From positions 1-64,000 of the forward strand of contig CACZMF010000018.1 of NCBI GenBank assembly GCA_902782225.1: a DNA stretch of 64,000 bases, read 5' to 3'. Numbering within the stretch: position 1 is the first letter of the stretch; each line of letters begins with the position of its first letter. The stretch is from an uncultured Bacteroidia bacterium. GTDB lineage: Bacteria > Bacteroidota > Bacteroidia > Bacteroidales > UBA932. The position numbers and the translations under genes were made by a program. The notes beneath the pieces were generated by a model. That model saw only the letters and a program-made list of their open reading frames with translations. It was not told where the DNA came from and did no database searches. Of the stretch, positions 16,913-25,321 are shown one piece after another.

Positions 16913-17341
16913 CTACCTAAGCATGAATATGATAACGAAACCTTTGATTCTGGACGTGCACTTTTCTCCGTGTAGTTCCGATGGCTTCCACTTTGGAGAA
17001 CTCCGCAACACTTTCTTGCACATACTGTCGACTGATGCGCACAATCCTCTTGTAACGACCACATTGGAAATGCTCCCATCCGGAAGGACATCAAAATCAA
17101 CAAATAACCTTCCGATAGCATCAGGCTGGTCCTCAGGGTAATAAAGATGATCATCTACCCACTGGTGGAATAACGTAAGCGTGGTATCGTTAAGGAACGA
17201 TGGTTTGGAAGCATTCTCCAGAGTCTCAATTCGGCATGGCCCCGGCCCTGAACTAGTATTCTGGCCATACGCAAAATTGTTCTCCAGCAATATAACGAGC
17301 AGAATACAACAGAAAGTTATGACCAGGCGACGAGAAGACAT
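16913..17341 (-). CDS. exported protein with TonB C-terminal domain
   Basis: This 142-residue protein starts at MSSRRLVITFCC. An N-terminal hydrophobic signal (about 6-24) is followed by a TonB_C domain (about 55-140) with FHQWVDDHLYYP, GRLFVDFDVLPDGSISNV and SPKWKPSELHG. A normal TonB has a membrane anchor and a Pro-rich spacer, and this protein has no such spacer. It resembles the many short TonB-C proteins of Bacteroidota and may bind receptors or simply be a surface or periplasmic module. The longer open frame upstream (to 17566) overlaps the neighbouring gene and terminator and is rejected. Last gene of the island. Confidence 0.7.
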   Translation of the reverse strand: MSSRRLVITFCCILLVILLENNFAYGQNTSSGPGPCRIETLENASKPSFLNDTTLTLFHQWVDDHLYYPEDQPDAIGRLFVDFDVLPDGSISNVVVTRGLCASVDSMCKKVLRSSPKWKPSELHGEKCTSRIKGFVIIFMLR

Positions 17342-17449
17342 ATCAATGACGCTATTCCCACTAACACATGCAATAATAACGCCACCACATGTGCTTAACG
17401 TGTAACATCTCCAACACCGGCAAGCTACCGCCACTGCGGAGACAGACTC

Positions 17450-17480
17450 AAAAAGAGGCCGACCCTTTTTAGTCGACCTC
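17450..17480 (-). terminator. intrinsic terminator
   Basis: On the minus strand, GAGGTCGAC (17480-17472), an 8-nt loop and GTCGGCCTC (17463-17455) form a 9-bp stem with one G-U pair, followed by TTTTT (17454-17450). It ends the transcript of the small DUF4177-like gene and separates it from the TonB-C gene. Confidence 0.8.
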
Positions 17481-17498
17481 TCGCGTTTATTCCCCCTC

Positions 17499-17903
17499 TT
17501 ACAACTCGGCCATCGCCTTGTCAATAATGTCTGTAATCCGGTTGGAGCCGCGCACGGCTGCATCAAGTTTGAGAAGGTAATATGTAACCCGGATGTTCTT
17601 TACTTCCCGCTGATAAACCGAGACAAGATCCCATCCATAGCTGCCAAGATAATTCAGCGCGCCGATCACATTGTCGAAGTGAATAATATCATCGTTCTGA
17701 TTCGCCAGCTTAAATGTCTGGGTGATGGGGTTGGGGGTGTTGACGCCCCAGTTGATCGACACGGCTTTTGTTGTCATCCATGATGTTTCAAAAACCTCGA
17801 GGTAATACACTTTTTGGCTTCCCAGCTCTGTCTTGGAGGCTGTCTGTGCATTCGCGGAAGCGGCTATGAAAAGCACAGAGATGATTGTAATGATTCTTTT
17901 CAT
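17499..17903 (-). CDS. small exported protein, DUF4177-like fold
   Basis: This 134-residue protein has a signal peptide (MKRIITIISVLFIAASANAQ). The mature part has the pattern of DUF4177-type proteins: YYLEVFE strand, then FDNVIGALNYLGSYGWDLVSVYQ-type helix and strand, then YYLLKL. The assignment is by motif resemblance only. It lies 21 nt after the Fib_succ_major lipoprotein gene and before a strong terminator, so the two form a transcription unit from the promoter at 19038-19067. Function unknown. Confidence 0.65.
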   Translation of the reverse strand: MKRIITIISVLFIAASANAQTASKTELGSQKVYYLEVFETSWMTTKAVSINWGVNTPNPITQTFKLANQNDDIIHFDNVIGALNYLGSYGWDLVSVYQREVKNIRVTYYLLKLDAAVRGSNRITDIIDKAMAEL

Positions 17904-17924
17904 TGTGTATGTTGTATTAATTGA

Positions 17925-19013
17925 TTATTTTTTCAACACGGGGCGGACGGGAAGGCCATAACACCTGGACCCATACGTAATTGAGGCCCCGAAATAGTCA
18001 ACCTTGAAACTATTCGCGTATTCGGATGTCCAAGACATGTCCGTGCAAAGGGTGTTTGTCCAATAATACCCAGTACTGCCTTGGTCGTTCCATCCCGTCC
18101 CTTCCTGATACCCGGCATAAGGGAAGAATACTCTTTTCCTGGGATTGGTTTGTTCTTTCTTGCTGGAGAATAGCATTCCATACACGCCATTGATCTGGGT
18201 TCTCTCATAAGTACATTTGGCTATCAGTTCGTTAAAATCAGCAACTGACGGCGTCTGCCATTGACCATCAAGAAGCATAGCAGCTATATCATCAACATAG
18301 TCCAGCTCATTTTTACCATCCACGAAGCCGTTATTGCCGGTGTCTTTTACCAAACAATACTTCAATAGTTTATTATACGCGCCGGCGCTCCACATATACG
18401 AGCTCCAGTCAAAGCGGCTTTTCTCCGTAGGCTTTTTGGTGTCTCCCCAGGCATAGTAATCTCCATATTCTTCCGGATACGCGGCCCCGATATTTGCCGA
18501 GGCCCAGAGGTTGCCGCTTTCAAGGTCCAGGTCAACAGGACCTTCGGGAAGTGTGAAGAACTTCACAAGCGACGATTCAACAGAATCTTTGGTTCCATAT
18601 TCGGCTTCAGCACTGCAGTAGTATACCGCGCCGTCGTCCAGCCCTGGTAAAACAGCTGAAAAAGGTATCTTTATATCATACGTAATGTCAGGTATATCCA
18701 ACCGACATACAGTACTCTCCTCCAGATAAGTTTTATCTTTTCCATATCTGACGTAAACATTGATATTACGGTCAAAAGATTGCGGAAGCCCTTCTACATT
18801 CCCTTTCAGCAACATCACTCCGGACACCTTCGCATCATTATAATGTACAGTAATATTTTCGGCCATACTCACTGATATGGATATTCCTTCCGGCAGCCCC
18901 ACTTCCTGGACTTTGTCAATCTCAAATAATCCCGAAAAACACTCACAGGCGCAGAACATAGTGGAACATGCAACAACAAGCGCCCAACAGACAAACAGTT
19001 TTCTTGTATTCAT
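17925..19013 (-). CDS. lipoprotein with C-terminal Fib_succ_major domain
   Basis: This 362-residue protein has a lipoprotein signal (TMFCACECF; Cys at about 22-25). An N-terminal Ig/FN3-like region (about 35-155) is followed by a Fibrobacter succinogenes major paralogous domain (about 160-362). Typical features are LWASANIGAAYPEEYGDYYAWG, DGQWQTPSVADFNELI, FFPYAGY, GYYWTN and the end GLPVRPV. Such domains are common on Bacteroidota surface proteins; their ligand is unknown. It has its own copy of the island-specific promoter element and shares its domain type with the giant protein at 21387-25319. Confidence 0.82.
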   Translation of the reverse strand: MNTRKLFVCWALVVACSTMFCACECFSGLFEIDKVQEVGLPEGISISVSMAENITVHYNDAKVSGVMLLKGNVEGLPQSFDRNINVYVRYGKDKTYLEESTVCRLDIPDITYDIKIPFSAVLPGLDDGAVYYCSAEAEYGTKDSVESSLVKFFTLPEGPVDLDLESGNLWASANIGAAYPEEYGDYYAWGDTKKPTEKSRFDWSSYMWSAGAYNKLLKYCLVKDTGNNGFVDGKNELDYVDDIAAMLLDGQWQTPSVADFNELIAKCTYERTQINGVYGMLFSSKKEQTNPRKRVFFPYAGYQEGTGWNDQGSTGYYWTNTLCTDMSWTSEYANSFKVDYFGASITYGSRCYGLPVRPVLKK

Positions 19014-19037
19014 AATATCGATTTTGGTTGTTTCTGA

Positions 19038-19067
19038 CTATAAGAGCAGAAAACAATCAAAATCTAA
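19038..19067 (-). promoter_or_regulatory. island-specific bipartite promoter element, copy 1
   Basis: On the minus strand, TTAGATTTTGA (19067-19057), exactly 10 nt and CTCTTATAG (19046-19038). It ends 24 nt before the ATG of the Fib_succ_major lipoprotein. The same two boxes at the same spacing occur at 27602-27631 and 28576-28605. It does not fit the TTTG/TAnnTTTG housekeeping pattern. Confidence 0.75.
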
Positions 19068-19081
19068 CAGTATGAAAAGAA

Positions 19082-20344
19082 TCAGAATAATTTAAGTTGA
19101 GCAGACCTTGAAGAGTTTCCGTAGCCAAATGTCACGCCGAGAGAAACAACGAAAGAAAGACCGTTGGCAAATGACATCGTTGCAGGTGTGAAATCAACAA
19201 GGTTTCCAAACACGCTGCCTCCAAGCATCGACTTTGCGCCGGCCTTGACATTAACGTTGGCATACGGCAAGGCTGATGAAACTTCCGCACCAAAGAAGCA
19301 GTCAAAGCCGGAAACGCATCCGCTCAGGCCCTTGAAAATCCTGTTCCAGGGAATATAATAAGTCCCCGAAAGGAGAAGGTCAGCGTCAAGTATCCGCGAG
19401 ATGCCTCCCCCAACCCTGAAATCAAAACCCGTCAAAGCGGACAACGCCTGAAGCGTCACTTGCCCATTGATATCATAAAACGCCGCCTGAACAGCATTAA
19501 TTGATAATCCAGGGAGCACATTGACCTTGCCAAGGAACACGGTCGCCGTCTGAGCATACCTGTAATCTTTAAGAATACCACCGTTTTGAGTGCCCGTTGT
19601 GTTGAATGCCGCTGGTGTAGCAAACGGCAGAAACCAGTCTCCTCCAGCAATAACGAATCTTGACTCAAAGAACCCTGGTGCTGGCGACTCATTGACGGCC
19701 GACTCATCCACATCATCAATCGGGACGGCATACACCCGCTTCTCGGCCATCCGCCCGACAGGTGATGGCACTAAATATTTAATTGCGCTTAAACTTTTCA
19801 ACTGCGGTTTGACGACAGCATCTGTGCCTTGTTTCGCGGACACTTTCACGGGACCCCGTTTCTGGGTTATGACCACAAACTGGCTGTCAAGTCCTTTGAC
19901 CGACAGCTCCAGCACCCCGCGGCGGATTTTGTCGGTTGTATTGTCGTGCGCCGTGACAATCAACACATTATGTTGCCTTGCAACTTCGCACCACGAGGGC
20001 AAAGAAAGGACTTGCCAAGTCTCTTCTGTCGTAATGGTTAAAGTTTCCGAAGCCGAGGCAGCAGGAAATGATATTTCTTTCTTAGATAATTTGAAAACCC
20101 GCGAAGATGTTTTATCCACCTTGGCCCTGCACTGTTTAATCAGTTTGTTCGCCTGATCTATTTGCTGACGCGTGGCGCCAGGGACCTTTTTAGCCGCCTC
20201 CAGCATTTTTATAGCTTTGTCGTATTCCCTGGACTCATAGAAGCTCATCGCCTCTTGATAACGTATCTCAAAGCTCTTCTGGGCGAACGCCAGGAAGCAC
20301 GCCATAAAAAGGGCAAGGAGGGTTGTGGCCAATCGCTTTATCAT
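19082..20344 (-). CDS. exported TPR-BACON protein with barrel-like C-terminus
   Basis: This protein of 420 residues has a signal peptide (ending AFAQ), a TPR-like helical pair (about 28-75, RYQEAMSFYESREYDKAIKM), and a BACON-type domain (about 82-165) with KKEISFPAASASETLTITTEETW and VVITQKRG. The C-terminal half (about 210-420) is Gly- and aromatic-rich with alternating strands and ends in LKLF, suggesting insertion in the outer membrane. The start overlaps the TIR gene stop by 4 nt (ATGA), so the two are translationally coupled. This links an outer-membrane partner to the TIR protein. Confidence 0.75.
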   Translation of the reverse strand: MIKRLATTLLALFMACFLAFAQKSFEIRYQEAMSFYESREYDKAIKMLEAAKKVPGATRQQIDQANKLIKQCRAKVDKTSSRVFKLSKKEISFPAASASETLTITTEETWQVLSLPSWCEVARQHNVLIVTAHDNTTDKIRRGVLELSVKGLDSQFVVITQKRGPVKVSAKQGTDAVVKPQLKSLSAIKYLVPSPVGRMAEKRVYAVPIDDVDESAVNESPAPGFFESRFVIAGGDWFLPFATPAAFNTTGTQNGGILKDYRYAQTATVFLGKVNVLPGLSINAVQAAFYDINGQVTLQALSALTGFDFRVGGGISRILDADLLLSGTYYIPWNRIFKGLSGCVSGFDCFFGAEVSSALPYANVNVKAGAKSMLGGSVFGNLVDFTPATMSFANGLSFVVSLGVTFGYGNSSRSAQLKLF

Positions 20345-21285
20345 AGCTTAATTGCGATTTTAATCCCCTCCATTTCCGGATCAGGTTTAATCAAAAGGGC
20401 ATGTTCTATACACTCAAGGGCATTCTCGGCTTCCGTCTCAAGACCAGTTAACCTATACAGTTCATAGGACTCGCGCGAGAAAGCAACCCAAGAATTGAAA
20501 ATGGAATCAAGTTTGGCTTGAACTTCTCTTCGACGTGATGGCACATCAGCATTGAAGAAAGATTCATCAGGAGTTCCTTTGTACAGCAAGGCCAAGCTGT
20601 CAGCCGAAGACAATATTTGTCGCGCCTCTATTAGATTTTGGATTTGCTGATCCGTGGTCTCAAGTGTAGACGCTTGATTCTTGAGCATCATCGCAGAAGC
20701 CAACAAAGAATCAGACGCCGCTATACAACTGTTAAATGCCGCTATATCTGCATCATGGGAAACAGCCGGGGTCCAGAAATAGCGAAGAGCAAAAACTGCC
20801 GCGCAACATAAAACAAGAGCCAACACACAAATCTGCAGCCACGGTTTCTTGCGCCCACCAATATAATCGACAACAGTATCTCGCGGTCGGCTCAGTGCAT
20901 TGAAAATTGCATCAACAAGAGAGGACTCGATTGGGTTGCCCTTCATTTCCAGCCAGTTAGTCGTACTTAAAAGAAATTCAAGCTCTGACGGCATCGGACT
21001 ATTGTCAAGCAAGTATGGCAAAATCATACCGCTCTCTTTATGCTTAAAAGCATAGAAAACTTCCGCCGTCGTGAATTTGGACTTGTATGAACTTGCGCTG
21101 GCAAGAAAAAGGAACACTGATGATTCATCGATTGCTTTCGAGACGACTTCCGTAAAGCTCACACCGGCACTAATACCTTTCCTGTCAATGAAATAGGACA
21201 GGCCAACGTCCGCAAGCGCTTTACACACTCGTTCTGCAATCTTGCTATCCAACCTCGAATAGCTTATGAATACATCATAATGCAT
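20341..21285 (-). CDS. membrane-anchored TIR domain protein
   Basis: This protein of 314 residues starts at MHYDVFISYS. The TIR domain (1-135) shows the box-1 YDVFISYSRLD, the loop IDRKGISAGVSF, the SVFLFLASASSYKSKF strand, and Glu75 in TTAEVFYAF at the place of the NADase catalytic Glu. A single transmembrane helix (about 149-170) is followed by a helical region (171-314), probably on the other side of the inner membrane. A longer frame from 21348 is possible, but the -7 box at 21303-21310 lies within it. TIR proteins act as NAD-consuming effectors or as scaffolds; here a signal from outside may control the cytosolic TIR. It overlaps the BACON gene by 4 nt. Confidence 0.88.
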   Translation of the reverse strand: MHYDVFISYSRLDSKIAERVCKALADVGLSYFIDRKGISAGVSFTEVVSKAIDESSVFLFLASASSYKSKFTTAEVFYAFKHKESGMILPYLLDNSPMPSELEFLLSTTNWLEMKGNPIESSLVDAIFNALSRPRDTVVDYIGGRKKPWLQICVLALVLCCAAVFALRYFWTPAVSHDADIAAFNSCIAASDSLLASAMMLKNQASTLETTDQQIQNLIEARQILSSADSLALLYKGTPDESFFNADVPSRRREVQAKLDSIFNSWVAFSRESYELYRLTGLETEAENALECIEHALLIKPDPEMEGIKIAIKL

Positions 21286-21302
21286 GAGACTTATATGTCT
21301 TG

Positions 21303-21333
21303 CAAAGATACTCATCTTTTGCGAGGATAACAA
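21303..21333 (-). promoter_or_regulatory. promoter of the TIR-BACON pair
   Basis: TATCTTTG (21310-21303) lies 20 nt downstream of TTG (21333-21331) on the minus strand; the -7 box is followed by 17 nt and the TIR ATG. This is the housekeeping type, unlike the three island-specific elements. Confidence 0.68.
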
Positions 21334-21386
21334 TCCGGCGCAAATCAAAGGAAATAATAACGCTTAACCGAATTAAAGACAATCAA

Positions 21387-24300
21387 TTAATCATGTACAG
21401 CGCGTATCGAAATACCTCCAAAATTGATTTTATTCGTTTTATAGATATTCCCTTTCCCATCATCGTCAAAACCCATTAATAAAGAAAAGTGATCAGAAAA
21501 ATCGATGCACGAACAATCAAGCATATAATACCCATGAATATCAACATCCTGAATGAATCTATATGATCCAAAACAATACCCAGCAGCAGGAAGAAAAATG
21601 TAATTATCCTCATATCCTGTTTTGGAGCTTGTTATGAGTACTCCATTTACACCATTTTTATTTACCCATCTCCACTCACATTCATTAATGAGTTCTAAAA
21701 AATCTCTCTCCGAGGGCAAACGCCAACCGTCACCCCATTTTACTCGCGCTGCGTCATCTTCCAAATCAACTACCACTTTATTATCAACTATACCCTTATT
21801 CGCGTTCTTATTGTATTTTGTGAACAAACCTGTATTAACATCGTACCAAACACATGTACCTAGCATATAGTATTCTTTCGGCTCTACCTCTCCAAATGAA
21901 TAATAATAACCATATTCAGTTGGTTTGCGAGCACCAAGATTGAATGCCGCCCATTTCACAGAGAGACCAAGATCGACAATAGCCTCAGGTCCAGGAACAG
22001 GTGGCGGAAGAACTATTACCCGACACTCCGCCCTTTTATTTCCGTCTAAAGTCTCTACCGTAATAATTGCATTACCTTCTTTCAGTGCAAGAACACATCC
22101 ATTTTCATCAACTCTTGCTATTGTATAATCACTTGATGACCACTGGAGTGTTTTATCTTCAGCGGTATTAGGAATAATTGATACTGTTAATGTTTCTGTT
22201 GTTAGTGGATATATTTTTAATTCTGACTTACTAATTGAAATTGACTGAACAAAACTATTTACCGACAACGTCCTTGGCCCACAAACAGCTCGAATTGGAA
22301 GCCCACGACTTCTATCAATGGTGTTTTCGGACTTGGACCCCTCCGAAAAAACCATATAATAATCATTGTAAGGATAATCACCCCCTATTGTGGAAGATAA
22401 ATAAGCGCCTTGATAATCAAAATTGTATAATGATTCGTTTTGATAATACCCAGCCGCCGGCAAAAAAATACTTGAACCGGATGTAGTACTAGTAACAAAA
22501 CAGCCACTATGCCCATTAACTTGGCCCCATGACCAGCGGCAATTATTCTGCAACTCCTCTTGCTCTTCTTTTGTTGGTATACGCCATTCACCACCCAGTA
22601 GAAGATGTGCCGCATCATCGTCACTATCCAACAGATATTTGCAGTCAACAGAACCAAAACCTTTTTTGTTATTATATTTTAATAGATTATCTTTCGTGCC
22701 CCAAAGATAATTAGACCACTTATAGTTATTTTTTGTTTCAAGCTCTCCGAACGCATAATAATTCCCAGATTCTTCTTTCGAATTCGCTCCAAGATTCATA
22801 TTGGCCCACTTGGTTCCGGATGGCAAGCCAAGATCCACGGCTTCCAAACCAGTGACTGTCTGAGCCTCCGTCACTGCAACCTGGCACAAGGCCGAATAGT
22901 TGCCATCGTGGGTGGTTACAGTTATGGTGGCATTTCCCTCAGATTTAGCAACAACAACTCCTGTCGCACTAACTGTAGCCACCGATGAATCTGAACTACT
23001 CCACGTTACAGTCTTATCGTCGGCATCTTTAGGGAGCACTTCGCACGTAAGTTGCTCCGAATCGCCAACATACATATTCAAGTTCTCCGGTGATATTGAA
23101 ACAGAAGCGACTGGAACAACCTTCTTCTTGACGAGAACCGAACAATCGGCCCTCTTGCCACCATCACGTGTCTTAACGGTTATCGTCGCGCTGCCTTCCT
23201 CTTTGGCTTCAACGACACCATTGTGGTCCACAGCGGCAATTGCCGGATAGCTACTCTCCCATGATACCGATTTATCGAATGCTATTTCCGGCTCGACAAT
23301 GGCTGTCAGCGCATGTGTCTCACCAACCATCAGCGTTAATGAATTCGGGCTAATCTTAACATCTGTAACAGAAATACTTACCGATACGGAACATTCATCT
23401 TTATAGTTTCCGTCCACAGTTGTGACGGTGATGGTCGCAGTACCATTCCCCACTGCTTCAACCAGTCCGGAATCATTCACGCTGGCGACTTTCTCATCGG
23501 AAGTAGACCAGACAACATCCTTTTTACTCGCATTATCCGGAGAGACAGATGCCGTAAGTTGAACTGAATCATCAACTTTATGCATCTCTACTTCTTTGGG
23601 CGTTACCGAAACAGACGAAACGGGGATAATCTTCTTTTTAACGGTAACTACACAATCAGCTCGTTTACCCCCATCATCGGTTATAACAGAAATCGTCGCA
23701 GGAGATCCGTCGGCAGAAAGAGCGAGCAAAACACCTTTATCGCTGACAGAAACCACAGACTCATCACTGGTCCGCCAGGAGACCAAATGGTTATCTGCAT
23801 CAGCCGGCTCAATTGTGTAGGCCAGAGTGCGGCTTTCGCCTTCCTCCATCGTAATACTTGTTGCCTCAAGACTTATCCCGGTTACGTGAATGGTTTCTTT
23901 CTTGATTGTAACGTGACTTTTCGCCTGGAATTCACCACCATCGTGGTCTTTTACAGTGACAAGAATATCAGTATCTCCTACTCCAACTGCTTTTATTTCG
24001 CAAGTCCTGCCATCTGCCCCTTCAACAGCAGCTAAAGCACTATTATCGCTGGACCATTTGATTTCAGAAACTGACGCTGTCGAAGGATTAATCGTTACTG
24101 TTATTGATTGTTTCCTGCCAACAATCATTGATAGTTCTTCCCGGTCTATCGAAACGCTTTGAATCGGTGTGGTAACTAAAACGCTGCACTGATCTTCCTT
24201 GCCTCCATCTTTGGTCGTGACCGTGATTGTCGCTTCTCCATTGCCAAGCGCTTTCACTTCGCCTGTTTTACTCACAGTGGCAACATTATCCGGATGGCTT

Positions 24301-25319
24301 GCCCAGGTGACATCCTTGTTTGTAGCATTATCCGGCAAAACAATTGCTTTAAGATTATATGTCTCGCTAACATGAAGCTTTAATTCCTTAGGATCAACAG
24401 TTACGGATTCAACCCCAATAGGAGTAACACTCACATAACAAGTGCCGAATACTCCGCTGCCATCAACAGTTCGTGCCGTTATAGCCACAGGTCCACTACC
24501 AATCGAGACAGCAACAACCTCACCTCCCTCATCAACATCCACGACACCAGCATCAGCCGATTCCCACGTCACCGTAGGATCCGACGCATTTTCCGGTTCA
24601 ACAATTGGAGTTAGTTTCATTCTGCTTCCAACAGGAAGCTCATAATTCGGACGCTCGAAACGTATTTGCGTTACCAGTATAATCTTTTTATTGACAATAA
24701 CATGACATGATGCAGTATGATTGCCGTCAACTGTGGTGGCTGTAATGTCTGCCTCCCCGGCCAAAAGCGCCTGCACTTCGCCGTTCTGGTTGACAGAAGC
24801 GACGGCATCATCGGAACTAGACCATACTACAGACTTGTTTGTGGCGGATTCCGGCTCTACGGACGCCGTTAGCCTTACGGCCGGATCACCCTCCGTCATA
24901 ACAAGGCTTTCCTGATCAAGAGACACTCCAGTGACGGGAGAAACCTCTGTTGTAAAAGACTTTACGTTGCCGTAATATGTTTTCCCCCCGACGGTCAGGA
25001 AAGATTTATAATTGTATGTGGTCCCGGAAGACAAACCGACAACAACGACGGTCATTGTGCAAGTTACATCAATGTGCATTGCCTTAGCAACGATGCCGCT
25101 TTCTATGTCGAAAACTGGCTCCGTCGACAATACCATACCGGTTGATACATCACCCATCGATGGCCCAAAGCGGGATACTCCGCTCAGGACCACCGAATTA
25201 ATAGTTATTTCAGAAGCTGTACCTGTTTCCGTTTCTGCTATTATTTCTGTCAACGGATTCTCGCAAGCGCAAAGCAGAGCCAGAAGCAGAAGACAATAGC
25301 GTCTAATTGTTTTCATCAT
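21387..25319 (-). CDS. giant lipoprotein: nine Big_2 Ig-like repeats and two Fib_succ_major domains
   Basis: This protein of 1310 residues has a lipobox (LLALLCACEN), a short FN3-like unit (about 35-120) and eight consecutive Big_2 domains (about 125-840). Each repeats a pattern such as LTASVEPESATNKSVVWSSSD, ending ITVTTxDG. Then come a Fib_succ_major domain (about 850-1000), a ninth Big_2 (about 1005-1095), and a second Fib_succ_major domain to the C-terminus (WAAFNLGARKP, GISIRAVHD). This is the layout of a long surface adhesin or receptor stalk with binding heads. The start is 2 nt after the C39/RyR gene; ATGs at 25319 and 25316 are equally placed. The gene is markedly AT-rich. Confidence 0.88.
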   Translation of the reverse strand: MMKTIRRYCLLLLALLCACENPLTEIIAETETGTASEITINSVVLSGVSRFGPSMGDVSTGMVLSTEPVFDIESGIVAKAMHIDVTCTMTVVVVGLSSGTTYNYKSFLTVGGKTYYGNVKSFTTEVSPVTGVSLDQESLVMTEGDPAVRLTASVEPESATNKSVVWSSSDDAVASVNQNGEVQALLAGEADITATTVDGNHTASCHVIVNKKIILVTQIRFERPNYELPVGSRMKLTPIVEPENASDPTVTWESADAGVVDVDEGGEVVAVSIGSGPVAITARTVDGSGVFGTCYVSVTPIGVESVTVDPKELKLHVSETYNLKAIVLPDNATNKDVTWASHPDNVATVSKTGEVKALGNGEATITVTTKDGGKEDQCSVLVTTPIQSVSIDREELSMIVGRKQSITVTINPSTASVSEIKWSSDNSALAAVEGADGRTCEIKAVGVGDTDILVTVKDHDGGEFQAKSHVTIKKETIHVTGISLEATSITMEEGESRTLAYTIEPADADNHLVSWRTSDESVVSVSDKGVLLALSADGSPATISVITDDGGKRADCVVTVKKKIIPVSSVSVTPKEVEMHKVDDSVQLTASVSPDNASKKDVVWSTSDEKVASVNDSGLVEAVGNGTATITVTTVDGNYKDECSVSVSISVTDVKISPNSLTLMVGETHALTAIVEPEIAFDKSVSWESSYPAIAAVDHNGVVEAKEEGSATITVKTRDGGKRADCSVLVKKKVVPVASVSISPENLNMYVGDSEQLTCEVLPKDADDKTVTWSSSDSSVATVSATGVVVAKSEGNATITVTTHDGNYSALCQVAVTEAQTVTGLEAVDLGLPSGTKWANMNLGANSKEESGNYYAFGELETKNNYKWSNYLWGTKDNLLKYNNKKGFGSVDCKYLLDSDDDAAHLLLGGEWRIPTKEEQEELQNNCRWSWGQVNGHSGCFVTSTTSGSSIFLPAAGYYQNESLYNFDYQGAYLSSTIGGDYPYNDYYMVFSEGSKSENTIDRSRGLPIRAVCGPRTLSVNSFVQSISISKSELKIYPLTTETLTVSIIPNTAEDKTLQWSSSDYTIARVDENGCVLALKEGNAIITVETLDGNKRAECRVIVLPPPVPGPEAIVDLGLSVKWAAFNLGARKPTEYGYYYSFGEVEPKEYYMLGTCVWYDVNTGLFTKYNKNANKGIVDNKVVVDLEDDAARVKWGDGWRLPSERDFLELINECEWRWVNKNGVNGVLITSSKTGYEDNYIFLPAAGYCFGSYRFIQDVDIHGYYMLDCSCIDFSDHFSLLMGFDDDGKGNIYKTNKINFGGISIRAVHD

Positions 25320-25321
25320 GT

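Noticed and set aside
16827-17141. Plus-strand frame of 104 codons through the hairpin repeats
   Set aside because: Begins inside a repeat and lies antisense to the TonB-C gene; no motif or upstream promoter.
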